DNA from: Cellulomonas xiejunii
Lineage (GTDB): Bacteria > Actinomycetota > Actinomycetes > Actinomycetales > Cellulomonadaceae
Direction of reading: 5' to 3'
DNA length: 64,000 nt
NCBI RefSeq assembly: GCF_024508315.1
Contig: NZ_CP101987.1
Coordinates: 496,001 to 560,000, forward strand
Shown here: one piece after another, positions 39,770 to 48,507 of the stretch
Layout: each line of letters starts with the position of its first letter
Position numbering within the stretch: the stretch's first letter is position 1
The notes under the pieces: generated by a model
Told to the model about the DNA's origin: nothing
What the model saw: only the letters and a program-made list of their open reading frames with translations
Databases searched by the model: none
Program-made: the position numbers and the translations under genes

Positions 39770-41731
39770 ATGGCACACGTTCTCCATGTCTCCGTCCGCG
39801 GGTCCGACGACGCCGTCGGCACGCAGGACGCCCCGCTGCGCACCATCGACCGGGCCGCCCAGCTCGCACGTGCCGGTGACACGGTCACCGTCCACGCCGG
39901 CACCTACCGCGAGTGGGTGCGCCCCCGCCGCGGCGGTCGCAGCGACGAGCGCCGCATCACCTACCAGGCCGCCCCCGGCGAGCACGTGCGCATCACGGGC
40001 TCCGAGCAGGTCACCGGCTGGGAGCCCGTCGGCGGCGGCGTGTGGCGCGCCGAGGTGCCGAACGCGTTGTTCGGTGAGGTCAACCCGTTCGCGGTCGAGG
40101 TCGACGGCGACTGGATGGTCCGGCCGGGTCGCGACGACCCGAAGCAGCACCTCGGTGCCGTGTACCTCGACGGTCGTCGTCTGGGTGAGGTCGCGAGCGT
40201 CGACGCCGTCGCGAATGCGCCGCGTCGCACCGAGATCACGGACGACTGGACGGGCACGACCGTCCCCGTCCCCGACCCCGACTGGACGCCGCGCGTCTGG
40301 CGCGCCGAGGTCGGCCCCGACGCCACGACGATCCACGCGAGCTTCGGCGACGCCGACCCCAACGCGGCGCTGACCGAGATCAACGTGCGCCCCACGGTCT
40401 TCTGGCCGACCGACCACCACGTCGACTTCATCACCGTCCGCGGCTTCGAGCTGTGCCAGGCCGCCACGCAGTGGGCGCCCCCGACGGCGAACCAGCCCGG
40501 CCTGATCGGCCCCAACTGGGCGCGCGGCTGGGTCATCGAGGACAACGACATCCACGACGCGACGTGCTCGGCGGTCTCGCTCGGCAAGGAGGCGTCGACG
40601 GGGGACAACTACGCGTCCGACCGCGGCGACAAGCCCGGCTACCAGTACCAGCTGGAGTCCGTGTTCTCGGCCCGGCAGATCGGCTGGGACAAGGAGCACA
40701 TCGGCTCGCACGTCGTGCGCCGCAACCACATCCACCACTGCGGCCAGAACGCGGTCGTCGGGCACCTGGGCTGCGTGTTCTCGCGCATCGAGGACAACCA
40801 CATCCACGACATCGCCAACGACCGCGCGTTCTACGGCCACGAGATCGCGGGCATCAAGCTGCACGCGCCGATCGACGTCGTCATCGCGGGCAACCGCATC
40901 CACGACTGCTCGCTGGGCATCTGGCTGGACTGGCAGACGCAGGGCACGCGCATCACGCGCAACGTGCTGTGGGCCAACAGCCGTGACCTGTTCATCGAGG
41001 TCAGCCACGGCCCGTACGTCGTCGACCACAACGTGCTGACGTCGCCCGTCTCGGTCGAGAACCACAGCCAGGGCGGCGCGTACGTGCGCAACCTGCTGTG
41101 CGGCACGGTCAACCTCAAGCAGATGCTCGACCGCGCGACGCCGTACCACCGGGCGCACTCCACCCAGGTGGCGGGGTACGCGATCATCCTCACCGGCGAC
41201 GACCGCTGGATCGGCAACGTGTTCGCCGGGGGCGACCTCGACGTGGCGTACGCCGCGGAGTCGTGGGGCCGCATCGGGTCGCAGACGGGTACAGCCGCGT
41301 ACGACGGCTACCCGACGTCCCTCGAGCAGTACCTCACCGAGATGGGGGACCGCTGGGACGGTGACCACAACCGGTTCGGCAGCCGCGTGCAGCCGTACGT
41401 GTCGCGCGGCAACGTGTTCGTCGGTGGCGCTCGTCCGGCGGACGTGGAGTCCGACCCGCTCGTGCTCGACGGCCCGGCGCACGTGGAGGTCGTCACGCAC
41501 GGCGACGAGGTGTGGCTCGAGGTCGACGTGCCCGGCGCGGACGCCGCCGTGCTCGACGCGATCACGGGCGCGGACCTGCCGCCCACGCGTCTGGTCGGCG
41601 CCGAGTTCGAGGACGCCGACGGCCGCCCGTCGAGCTTCGGCACCGACCTGCAGGGCGAGCCGCTCGACGGCCCGCGCCCGGCGGGGCCGCTGACGGGCGG
41701 CCTGACCAACGCCCGCGTGCGCCTCCTCTAG
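39770..41731 (+). CDS. GH120 beta-xylosidase
   Basis: This 653-residue protein has a right-handed parallel beta-helix. The N-terminal segment (Gly-Asp-Thr-Val-Thr-Val-His-Ala-Gly-Thr-Tyr-Arg-Glu-Trp-Val) and the central Ala-Ala-Thr-Gln-Trp-Ala-Pro-Pro-Thr-Ala-Asn-Gln-Pro-Gly-Leu closely follow Thermoanaerobacterium XylC, the GH120 founder. Asp387 (Trp-Leu-Asp-Trp) and Glu410 (Phe-Ile-Glu-Val-Ser-His-Gly) keep the 23-residue spacing of the XylC nucleophile and acid/base pair. No signal peptide, so it probably hydrolyses imported xylo-oligosaccharides in the cytosol. Divergent from helR. Confidence 0.9.
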   Translation: MAHVLHVSVRGSDDAVGTQDAPLRTIDRAAQLARAGDTVTVHAGTYREWVRPRRGGRSDERRITYQAAPGEHVRITGSEQVTGWEPVGGGVWRAEVPNALFGEVNPFAVEVDGDWMVRPGRDDPKQHLGAVYLDGRRLGEVASVDAVANAPRRTEITDDWTGTTVPVPDPDWTPRVWRAEVGPDATTIHASFGDADPNAALTEINVRPTVFWPTDHHVDFITVRGFELCQAATQWAPPTANQPGLIGPNWARGWVIEDNDIHDATCSAVSLGKEASTGDNYASDRGDKPGYQYQLESVFSARQIGWDKEHIGSHVVRRNHIHHCGQNAVVGHLGCVFSRIEDNHIHDIANDRAFYGHEIAGIKLHAPIDVVIAGNRIHDCSLGIWLDWQTQGTRITRNVLWANSRDLFIEVSHGPYVVDHNVLTSPVSVENHSQGGAYVRNLLCGTVNLKQMLDRATPYHRAHSTQVAGYAIILTGDDRWIGNVFAGGDLDVAYAAESWGRIGSQTGTAAYDGYPTSLEQYLTEMGDRWDGDHNRFGSRVQPYVSRGNVFVGGARPADVESDPLVLDGPAHVEVVTHGDEVWLEVDVPGADAAVLDAITGADLPPTRLVGAEFEDADGRPSSFGTDLQGEPLDGPRPAGPLTGGLTNARVRLL

Positions 41732-41736
41732 AAGCA

Positions 41737-41801
41737 CCTGGCTCGCCAGACCGAGGAATCAGGGGACTGGCGTCCCCGATTCCTCGGTCTCGCGAGCCAG
41801 G
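41737..41801. terminator. Very long hairpin after the GH120 gene
   Basis: A stem of about 29 base pairs, with one mismatch and one bulge, runs from CCTGGCTCGC (41737) to GCGAGCCAGG (41801) around a 4-base loop. It begins 5 bases after the GH120 stop, so termination is likely. It is unusually long for a terminator. Confidence 0.75.
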
Positions 41802-41920
41802 GGGTGGGGGTCGGGCGAGGCGCGGGGGAATCCTCGTGATCGGTTAGCGTGGCGGGGCGCTGCGGCTGCCGACCCCCGTCCGGCCGCGCGGCGCCTTCCC
41901 CCCCCGAACGGAACGCCCGC

Positions 41921-43474
41921 ATGCCCGACGAGCAGCACCCCTCCCTGCCCGACCCCGCGCCCGCACCGGTCGAGGCGCCAGGCCCGCCCGAGGCCGACGA
42001 CTCCCACTCCGTCCTGGCGGCGTTGCGCTCACCGCGCCGCCTGCGCACCGAGGCTCTCGCCGGGCTCGTCGTCGCGCTCGCGCTCATCCCCGAGGCGATC
42101 GCGTTCTCGGTGATCGCGGGCGTCGACCCCCGCGTCGGGCTGTTCGCGTCGTTCACGATGGCCGTGACCATCGCGTTCCTCGGCGGTCGTCCCGCGATGA
42201 TCTCCGCCGCGACCGGCGCCGTCGCGCTCGTCGTCGCGCCCGTCGCCCCGCGGTACGGCGTCGACTTCCTGATGGCGACCATCGTCCTCGCCGGCGTGAT
42301 CCAGGTGGTGCTGGGGCTCCTGGGCGTGGCCCGGCTCATGCGGTTCGTGCCGCGGTCCGTCATGGTCGGGTTCGTCAACGCCCTGGCGATCCTCGTGTTC
42401 ATGTCGCAGGTGCCGCACCTGACGGGCGTCCCGTTCCTCGTCTACCCGCTGGTCGCGGTCGGCATCGTCGTCATCGTGCTGCTGCCGCGCTGGACCACGG
42501 CCGTTCCCGCCCCGCTCGTCGCCGTCGTCCTGCTCACCGCCGCGACCGTGCTCGGCGCCATCAAGGTCCCGACCGTCGGGGACGAGGGCGCGCTGCCCGA
42601 GTCCCTGCCGAGCCTGCTGATCCCGCACGTCCCGCTCACCCTGGAGACGCTCCGGATCATCGCGCCGTACGCGCTCGCGGTCGCACTCGTCGGCCTGCTG
42701 GAGTCGCTGCTGACGGCCAAGCTCGTCGACGACATCACCGACACCCACTCGAACAAGACCCGCGAGGCGTGGGGGCAGGGCGGCGCCAACATCGTCACCG
42801 GGTTCTTCGGCGGCATGGGCGGCTGCGCGGTGATCGGCCAGACGATGATGAACGTGAAGATCTCCGGGGCGCGCACCCGTATCTCCACGTTCCTGGCGGG
42901 GGTGTTCCTGCTGGTCCTGGTCGTGGGGCTGGGCGACGTCGTCGCGGTCGTGCCGATGGCGGCGCTGGTCGCGGTGATGATCATGGTGTCGGTCGGCGCG
43001 TTCGACTGGCACTCGGTCCACCCGCGCACGCTGCGCCGGATGCCGCGCTCCGAGACGACCGTGATGCTCACGACCGTCGTCGTCACCGTGACGACGCACA
43101 ACCTCGCGTACGGCGTCGGGGCCGGTGTCCTGGTCGCGATCGTGCTGTTCGCGCGCCGCGTCGCGCACTTCACGACGGTCACGCGCCTCGACGCGAGCGA
43201 CGACGACGGGCAGCGCGTGTACGCCGTCGAGGGGGAGCTGTTCTTCGCGTCGTCCAACGACCTCGTCTACCAGTTCGACTACGCCGGGGACCCGCAGGAC
43301 GTCGTCATCGACATGTCGAGGGCGCACGTGTGGGACGCGTCCACGGTCGCCACGCTCGACGCGATCCGGCACAAGTACGCGACCAAGGGCAAGCGCGTGA
43401 CGATCGTCGGCATGAACGCCGACAGCGCGCAGCGGCACGACAGGCTCGCGGGGAACCTCGGCGCGGGCCACTGA
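41921..43474 (+). CDS. SulP-family anion transporter with STAS domain
   Basis: This 517-residue protein has about 11 membrane segments from residue 45 to 430. The SulP motifs include Ala-Leu-Ala-Leu-Ile-Pro-Glu-Ala-Ile-Ala-Phe and Thr-Gly-Phe-Phe-Gly-Gly-Met-Gly-Gly-Cys. A C-terminal STAS domain follows (Val-Val-Ile-Asp-Met-Ser; Asp-Ala-Ser-Thr-Val). It imports sulfate, bicarbonate or another anion, not decidable by sequence. It lies upstream of the arsenic operon but separated by its own promoter. Confidence 0.88.
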   Translation: MPDEQHPSLPDPAPAPVEAPGPPEADDSHSVLAALRSPRRLRTEALAGLVVALALIPEAIAFSVIAGVDPRVGLFASFTMAVTIAFLGGRPAMISAATGAVALVVAPVAPRYGVDFLMATIVLAGVIQVVLGLLGVARLMRFVPRSVMVGFVNALAILVFMSQVPHLTGVPFLVYPLVAVGIVVIVLLPRWTTAVPAPLVAVVLLTAATVLGAIKVPTVGDEGALPESLPSLLIPHVPLTLETLRIIAPYALAVALVGLLESLLTAKLVDDITDTHSNKTREAWGQGGANIVTGFFGGMGGCAVIGQTMMNVKISGARTRISTFLAGVFLLVLVVGLGDVVAVVPMAALVAVMIMVSVGAFDWHSVHPRTLRRMPRSETTVMLTTVVVTVTTHNLAYGVGAGVLVAIVLFARRVAHFTTVTRLDASDDDGQRVYAVEGELFFASSNDLVYQFDYAGDPQDVVIDMSRAHVWDASTVATLDAIRHKYATKGKRVTIVGMNADSAQRHDRLAGNLGAGH

Positions 43475-43477
43475 CGG

Positions 43478-43521
43478 TTGCCTCACTGATTCGACATCTG
43501 TCAATATCGACGCATGTCGAA
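43478..43521 (+). promoter_or_regulatory. acr3 promoter with ArsR-type dyad, probably leaderless
   Basis: TTGCCT (43478-43483) and CAATAT (43502-43507) are spaced by 18 bases and end 6 bases before the acr3 ATG, so transcription should start at or next to the start codon. No Shine-Dalgarno is present. TTCGACAT and ATGTCGAA flank the -10 element as an inverted repeat, a plausible site for the ArsR protein encoded next. Confidence 0.6.
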
Positions 43522-44611
43522 CCAGGCTGCGGCCGCGGCCCCCCGTCTCTCCACCCTCGACCGCTGGCTCCCCGCCTGGATCGGGCTCGCGATGGTCGGC
43601 GGCCTGGCCCTCGGCCGGTTCGTGCCGGTGCTGGCGGACGTGCTGGCCCGCCTCGAGGTCGCGGGCATCTCGTTGCCGATCGGCCTCGGGCTGCTCGTGA
43701 TGATGTACCCGGTCCTGGCCAAGGTCCGCTACGACCGGCTCACCGCCGTCACCGGCGACAAGCGCTTGCTCGTCAGCTCGCTGGTGCTGAACTGGTTGGT
43801 GGGGCCCGCGCTGATGTTCGTCCTCGCGTGGGTCTTCCTCGCGGACCTGCCCGAGTACCGGACGGGTCTGATCATCGTCGGCCTGGCGCGCTGCATCGCG
43901 ATGGTCGTCATCTGGAACGACCTGGCCTGCGGCGACCGCGAGGCCGCCGCCGTGCTCGTCGCCATCAACTCCGTCTTCCAGGTCGTCGCGTTCGCGCTGC
44001 TCGGCTGGTTCTACCTGACCGTGCTCCCGGGGTGGCTGGGGCTCGACACCCAGGGGCTCGACGTGTCGGTCGGGCAGATCGCCGTCAACGTCCTGGTCTT
44101 CCTCGGCGTCCCCCTGGCGGCCGGCTTCGCGTCGCGCCGCATCGGCGAGCGGAGGCGCGGGCGCGCGTGGTACGAGGAGCGGTTCGTCCCGCGGATCGGG
44201 CCGTGGGCGCTGTACGGCCTGCTGTTCACGATCGTCCTGCTGTTCGCGCTCCAGGGTGACGCCGTGACCCGCCACCCCCTCGACGTCGCACGGATCGCCG
44301 TGCCGCTCCTGGCCTACTTCGCCGTGATGTGGGGCGTCGGCCTGGCCGCCGGCCGCACGCTCGGGCTGGGGTACGCGCGCTCGACGACGCTGGCGTTCAC
44401 CGCCGCGGGCAACAACTTCGAGCTCGCGATCGCCGTGGCCATCGGCACGTTCGGGGCGACGTCGGGGCAGGCGCTCGCCGGGGTCGTCGGTCCGCTCATC
44501 GAGGTCCCCGTGCTCGTCGGGCTCGTCTACGTGTCGCTGTGGGCGCGCCGCCGCTGGTTCTCCACCGACGGCGCGGCGCCCGCCCGTGCCGTCCAGGAGG
44601 TCCGCTCATGA
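43514..44611 (+). CDS. acr3: Acr3-type arsenite efflux transporter
   Basis: This 365-residue protein has ten membrane helices. It carries the Acr3 hallmark Gly-Leu-Ala-Arg-Cys-Ile-Ala-Met-Val with the conserved transport cysteine, and Thr-Ala-Ala-Gly-Asn-Asn-Phe-Glu-Leu-Ala-Ile-Ala. It exports arsenite using the proton gradient. The start codon lies within the promoter dyad. It overlaps arsR by 4 bases. Confidence 0.95.
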   Translation: MSNQAAAAAPRLSTLDRWLPAWIGLAMVGGLALGRFVPVLADVLARLEVAGISLPIGLGLLVMMYPVLAKVRYDRLTAVTGDKRLLVSSLVLNWLVGPALMFVLAWVFLADLPEYRTGLIIVGLARCIAMVVIWNDLACGDREAAAVLVAINSVFQVVAFALLGWFYLTVLPGWLGLDTQGLDVSVGQIAVNVLVFLGVPLAAGFASRRIGERRRGRAWYEERFVPRIGPWALYGLLFTIVLLFALQGDAVTRHPLDVARIAVPLLAYFAVMWGVGLAAGRTLGLGYARSTTLAFTAAGNNFELAIAVAIGTFGATSGQALAGVVGPLIEVPVLVGLVYVSLWARRRWFSTDGAAPARAVQEVRS

Positions 44612-45009
44612 GCCCGTCCGCTCCCGCCGTCGACGCAGCCGCCTGCACCCCGGCCGCCTGCACCCCGGCCGCCGACGCCCACGCCCTGGGTGCGGACGCT
44701 GCCGCCCAGCTCGCCCCCGTGCTCAAGGCGCTCGGCGACCCGCTACGCCTGCGGATGCTCTCGTTCGTCGCCACCAGCGCGACGGGGGAGGCGTGCGTGT
44801 GCGACATCGCGTCCGTCGCCGACGTCTCCCAGCCCACGGTCTCGCACCACCTCAAGGTCCTCAAGGACGTCGGGGTGCTGACGTCGCAGCGGCGTGGGAC
44901 GTGGGTCTACTACCGCGTCGAGCCCGCGCTGCGCGACGCCCTCGCGACGCTGCTCGACGCGTTCGTCCCCGCTGTCCTCGGCACGACCCCGGAACCCACG
45001 ACCCACTGA
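44608..45009 (+). CDS. arsR: ArsR-family metalloregulator
   Basis: This 133-residue winged-helix repressor has Glu-Ala-Cys-Val-Cys-Asp-Ile in helix 3, the classical arsenite-binding motif. The recognition helix is Gln-Pro-Thr-Val-Ser-His-His-Leu-Lys-Val-Leu. The N-terminal extension contains a tandem Ala-Cys-Thr-Pro-Ala repeat (15-bp duplication) that adds two further cysteines. Its ATG overlaps the acr3 stop. It should bind the dyad in front of acr3 and release it with arsenite. Confidence 0.92.
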   Translation: MSPSAPAVDAAACTPAACTPAADAHALGADAAAQLAPVLKALGDPLRLRMLSFVATSATGEACVCDIASVADVSQPTVSHHLKVLKDVGVLTSQRRGTWVYYRVEPALRDALATLLDAFVPAVLGTTPEPTTH

Positions 45010-45037
45010 CGTGACCGCCCTCGACCGGAGGACCACC

Positions 45038-45496
45038 ATGACCCACCAGAGCGCCCAGCCCACGACCCGGCCGGCTCCCAGCGTCCTCTTCGTCTGCGTC
45101 CACAACGCCGGCCGCTCCCAGATGGCCGCCGGCTGGGTGCGTCACCTCTCCGATGGCGCCGTCGAGGTCCGGTCCGCCGGCTCGATGCCCGCCGAGCGGA
45201 TCAACCCCGTCGCGGTCGAGGCGATGGCGGAGGTGGGCGTCGACATCCGTGCCGAGCAGCCCAAGGTCCTGACCCCCGAGGCGGTCCAGGCCTCCGACGT
45301 CGTCGTGACGATGGGCTGCGGCGACGCGTGCCCGTTCTACCCCGGCACGCGGTACGAGGACTGGCAGCTCGACGACCCCGCAGGTCAGGGCATCGAGGCG
45401 GTCCGCCCGATCCGCGACGAGATCCGCACCCGCGTGCTGGCGCTGCTCGACGAGCTGGGCGTGGGCCCTGTCGGGACGGCGGCCGGTACCGCCTGA
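45038..45496 (+). CDS. arsC: Arsenate reductase, low-molecular-weight phosphatase type
   Basis: This 152-residue protein has the P-loop Cys20-Val-His-Asn-Ala-Gly-Arg-Ser-Gln and a second cysteine pair region Met-Gly-Cys-Gly-Asp-Ala-Cys-Pro. It reduces arsenate to arsenite for export by Acr3. In actinobacteria the reductant is thioredoxin or mycothiol/mycoredoxin; the sequence alone does not decide. CCGGAGGA precedes the ATG. Last gene of the operon. Confidence 0.92.
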   Translation: MTHQSAQPTTRPAPSVLFVCVHNAGRSQMAAGWVRHLSDGAVEVRSAGSMPAERINPVAVEAMAEVGVDIRAEQPKVLTPEAVQASDVVVTMGCGDACPFYPGTRYEDWQLDDPAGQGIEAVRPIRDEIRTRVLALLDELGVGPVGTAAGTA

Positions 45497-45530
45497 GACG
45501 AGCCGCTGCGGGGCCGGACGGCCCACACGC

Positions 45531-46301
45531 TCACGCCTCCAGCGCACCCCGCGCCACCGACACCCCGGAGTGCGCCGGCTCGCCGTCGAGCGGCTCGTCG
45601 CTGACGTCCACCACGGGGAACTCCGCGAGGTCCAGCCCGGGCGGCAGCGCGAACTCGCCGCTCGTGCCGTCGAGCGTGCCGAGGCTCACGAGCCCCGACA
45701 CGTCCGGCTTGAGCAGCCACACCTCGAGGAACCCCTCACCCGCGGGGGCGTCGTCCAGGTCGACCACGAGCGTGCGCGAGCCGTCACGGGCGGTGCGCAC
45801 CTCGGCGGTGCCGCCGGGGGTCCAGCCGGGCAGCGGCTCGAGGACGGCGCTCGCGACGACCGTCGAGGGGTCGGCGCGCAGCTGGAACCACGCGGTCGCG
45901 CCGGCGCCGCCGACGACCAGACCCGCGGCGGCGGCCACCGCGAGCCACGCGCTGCGCATGCGACGGCGGGGGGCCAGCGGCGTGACGGTCGCGCCGGAGG
46001 AGCCGGGCGCGGGGTCGGCGGGGCGGACCGTCAGCTCGCCGCGCGCCGCGGCGTGCGCGCGCTCACCGAGGTCGAGCTCGGCTGCGACCCGGTCCCAGAC
46101 CTGCGGCGCGGGGGCCACGAGATGCGGCTCCGGGCCGGACTCACGGGCCAGGTCGACGACGCCGCGCAGCGCCGCGACCTCCTGCGAGCAGCGAGGGCAG
46201 GTGGCGACGTGGTCGAGGTCCGCGGCCTCGCCCACCGGCTCACCGAGGGCGAGGAGGGCGAGGGTCTCGTCGTCCACGTGCAGGTCATCGGACAGCACCA
46301 T
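45531..46301 (-). CDS. RskA-type anti-sigma factor
   Basis: This 256-residue protein has a cytoplasmic anti-sigma domain with His31-x3-Cys35-x2-Cys38, one membrane helix at about residues 117-139, and an extracellular RskA-like beta domain. It overlaps the sigma factor gene by 17 bases and should hold that factor inactive until proteolysis at the membrane releases it. Same operon as the sigma factor. Confidence 0.9.
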   Translation of the reverse strand: MVLSDDLHVDDETLALLALGEPVGEAADLDHVATCPRCSQEVAALRGVVDLARESGPEPHLVAPAPQVWDRVAAELDLGERAHAAARGELTVRPADPAPGSSGATVTPLAPRRRMRSAWLAVAAAAGLVVGGAGATAWFQLRADPSTVVASAVLEPLPGWTPGGTAEVRTARDGSRTLVVDLDDAPAGEGFLEVWLLKPDVSGLVSLGTLDGTSGEFALPPGLDLAEFPVVDVSDEPLDGEPAHSGVSVARGALEA

Positions 46302-46857
46302 CCACCTCCCATCGGGTCCGCAGGCGCGCCAGGCTACGTCGCACGTGACTCTTGACCGTCCCGAGCGGCAGTCCCATTCTCGCGGCGATCTGGTCGTGCG
46401 TGAGGTCGTCGTAGAACGCCATTCGCAGGATCGTGCGCTGCGGGTCGCCCAGGTCGTCCAGGGCGTCCGCCACGACCACGCGTTCGACGACCCGCTCGTC
46501 GAGCGTCACGGTCGGCACGCGGTCCGGGTCCGGGACCACCTGCGGCTGCTCGCGCAGCCGACGGTCGCGCGTCCGCCGCTCGTGCGCGTCCGCGACCGCG
46601 TGCTTGGCGATCCCTAGCAGCCAGGCGGGCAGCCGGGCGCGGTCCGCGTCGAACCGCGCCCGGCCACGCCACGCCTCGACGAACACCTGCTGGGTGACGT
46701 CCTCGGCCTCCGACGCGTTGCCGAGCGAGCGCACGGCGACGGTGTGCACCAGGGTCGACCACCGGCGGTAGGCCTCGCCGACGGCAGCCTCGTCGCCCGA
46801 CGCGAAGGCGCGACCGAGCGCCTCCACGTCGTCGGGCACGGTGGCCGACGTGCTCAC
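46285..46857 (-). CDS. ECF RNA polymerase sigma factor (SigK-like)
   Basis: This 190-residue protein starts at the GTG after GGAAGGAGC rather than at an ATG 24 bases upstream. Region 2 is seen in Ala-Glu-Asp-Val-Thr-Gln-Gln-Val-Phe-Val-Glu-Ala-Trp. Region 4 is seen in Asp-Gln-Ile-Ala-Ala-Arg-Met-Gly-Leu-Pro-Leu-Gly-Thr-Val-Lys-Ser-His. Paired with an RskA-type anti-sigma it resembles the SigK/RskA system. The sortase and DUF4397 genes next to it are likely targets. Confidence 0.9.
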   Translation of the reverse strand: MSTSATVPDDVEALGRAFASGDEAAVGEAYRRWSTLVHTVAVRSLGNASEAEDVTQQVFVEAWRGRARFDADRARLPAWLLGIAKHAVADAHERRTRDRRLREQPQVVPDPDRVPTVTLDERVVERVVVADALDDLGDPQRTILRMAFYDDLTHDQIAARMGLPLGTVKSHVRRSLARLRTRWEVDGAVR

Positions 46858-46914
46858 CCACGCTCCTTCCGTCACCGCCACGGGACGGCCCCCACGTCGT
46901 GCGCGCCACGCCGC

Positions 46915-47643
46915 TCACCCACCTGCGGCGTCCACGACGGGGTCTGCTGTCACCGCGACGTTGTCGGCATAGTGCCCGACTTCGCGGTCGAACGCCCCTC
47001 CACACGTCACCAGCACGATTCTCGGCGCTCCCGTCCGGTCGAACCACTGCTCGACGGGGGCGTCGCTCTTCGGCACCTGGGTGACGTCCCGGACGACGTA
47101 CGCATGCACCACGCCGTCCGAGGTCGTCACCTCCACCCGCGCCCCCGCGGGCACGTCCCGCAACCGTGAGAACGGACCGATGCCGGTGGTCCAGGAGTCC
47201 ACGTGCGCAGCCACGACGGTCGCCCCCTCCGGCGACGCCGGGGCCGGCCCGTAGCGGTACCACCCGGCACGGTCCGCGTCCTGCGGGATCTCCATCGTCC
47301 CGTCCTCCTCGACTCCCACGGCGTCGATCGGCATGTCGAGCCCCAGGTCCGGGATGACGAGCCGTACGGGTGCGGGTGCCGGTGCGGGCAGCGAGCCGAG
47401 GCCCGCGTCGGCGACCGGCACGTCCGGGACCGCGGGCCCCGGAGGTGTGGTCGGTGACGCCGTCGCGGCGGGGGCCGAGGACGACGGCGGAGCGTCGGCG
47501 GTCGCGGTCGACCCGCACGCGGTGGTCAGGGCGACCAGCGCCGCCAGCGCCACCGCGTGCGGGCCTCGCACGCGGTGGCGGGCGGGCGCGCCCGGCGGCC
47601 GACCCGCTGGTGCAGGTCGGTCGCCGGGCACGTCACGCCTCAC
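46915..47643 (-). CDS. Class F sortase
   Basis: The protein has 242 residues. The N-terminus has Arg residues, a hydrophobic segment (about 29-43) and Thr-Ala-Cys43, so it may be a lipoprotein. The sortase barrel carries the catalytic His in Val-Ala-Ala-His-Val-Asp, Cys in Val-Thr-Cys-Gly-Gly and an Arg in Phe-Asp-Arg-Glu-Val-Gly-His-Tyr. Class F sortases occur in actinobacteria beside DUF4397 proteins. The anchoring substrate is not evident, and the neighbouring DUF4397 protein lacks a clear sorting signal. Confidence 0.88.
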   Translation of the reverse strand: MRRDVPGDRPAPAGRPPGAPARHRVRGPHAVALAALVALTTACGSTATADAPPSSSAPAATASPTTPPGPAVPDVPVADAGLGSLPAPAPAPVRLVIPDLGLDMPIDAVGVEEDGTMEIPQDADRAGWYRYGPAPASPEGATVVAAHVDSWTTGIGPFSRLRDVPAGARVEVTTSDGVVHAYVVRDVTQVPKSDAPVEQWFDRTGAPRIVLVTCGGAFDREVGHYADNVAVTADPVVDAAGG

Positions 47644-47664
47644 GGTGCGTCTCGCCGACAGGGA

Positions 47665-48507
47665 TCAGCGACGCGTCGTGGCCCGCTGGGCCACCTGGCG
47701 TCCGGCCACGGCCAGACCGGTGAGCCCGGCGGCGGCGAGCATGGTCAGCGCGACCGGCAGGACCGGGGAGCTGTCGGCGGCGAGACCGACCTGACCTGCC
47801 TGCACGCCTGCGGGGTCCGAGTGCAGACCGGTGACGGTCTGCGTCGCGAGCGCGAGGTTGCCCGCCTCGGCCGAGCCCCACGCGTAGACGATCGTCAGGG
47901 CGCCCTCGGTGACGGGGACGTCCGCCGGGCCGAGCAGGGCCGGCTCGGTGGTGCCCGCCGCGACGACCGTCGCCGAGACCGTGCCGGCCGGCAGGTCGAG
48001 CGTCTGCTCGTTCGGGTTCGTCAGGTTCTTCACCACGGCGGTGCCGCCGGCGAGGACGTCGACGGCCGGTGCCGCGGCGACGTGGCGGACCGTGAGACGG
48101 CCCTGCCCGGCGGCGGTCGGCTTGGTGTCGTTGGTGAAGAGCGTCGCGGTCGGCGAGCCGGCGGTGTCGAGGTGCGCGACGGCCGTGTAGTTGCCGCCGC
48201 CCTCGAGGGTGAGGTCGACCGGGCCGATGGCCGGGGAGGACGCGTCGGCCGCGTCGGCCGCCGTGATGGCGACGCTGTACGTGCCGGCGGGCAGGTCCAG
48301 CGGGCCGGCGAGCGTGCCGGGCGTGAAGTCGTCGAGCGTGCGCTCGCCGTTCACCCACACGTCGACGGTGAGGTCGGGCACGCCGTGCAGCACCGAGAGC
48401 TTGGCGGAGCTGCCTGTGGCGGCGGAGGCGGGGAGCGCCGCGAACGAGGCGACGAGACCGAGGGCCAGGGCACCGGCAGCGGTGCCGGTGAGAAGTCGTG
48501 CGCGCAT
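47665..48507 (-). CDS. DUF4397-domain surface protein
   Basis: This 280-residue protein has a signal peptide (1-32, ending Ala-Ser-Ala). Two DUF4397 domains follow, the first opening Leu-Ser-Val-Leu-His-Gly-Val-Pro-Asp-Leu-Thr-Val-Asp-Val and the second Leu-Thr-Val-Arg-His-Val-Ala-Ala-Ala-Pro-Ala-Val-Asp-Val. The C-terminal membrane segment (about 252-270) is followed by an Arg-rich tail. GGAAGGA precedes the ATG. It ends 22 bases before the sortase start, so the two are co-transcribed. Confidence 0.85.
   Translation of the reverse strand: MRARLLTGTAAGALALGLVASFAALPASAATGSSAKLSVLHGVPDLTVDVWVNGERTLDDFTPGTLAGPLDLPAGTYSVAITAADAADASSPAIGPVDLTLEGGGNYTAVAHLDTAGSPTATLFTNDTKPTAAGQGRLTVRHVAAAPAVDVLAGGTAVVKNLTNPNEQTLDLPAGTVSATVVAAGTTEPALLGPADVPVTEGALTIVYAWGSAEAGNLALATQTVTGLHSDPAGVQAGQVGLAADSSPVLPVALTMLAAAGLTGLAVAGRQVAQRATTRR

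Noticed and set aside
42029..44275. Long minus-strand open frame opposite the SulP and Acr3 genes
   Set aside because: It is an Asp/Arg/His-rich low-complexity translation, the usual mirror image of membrane-protein codons in high-GC DNA.
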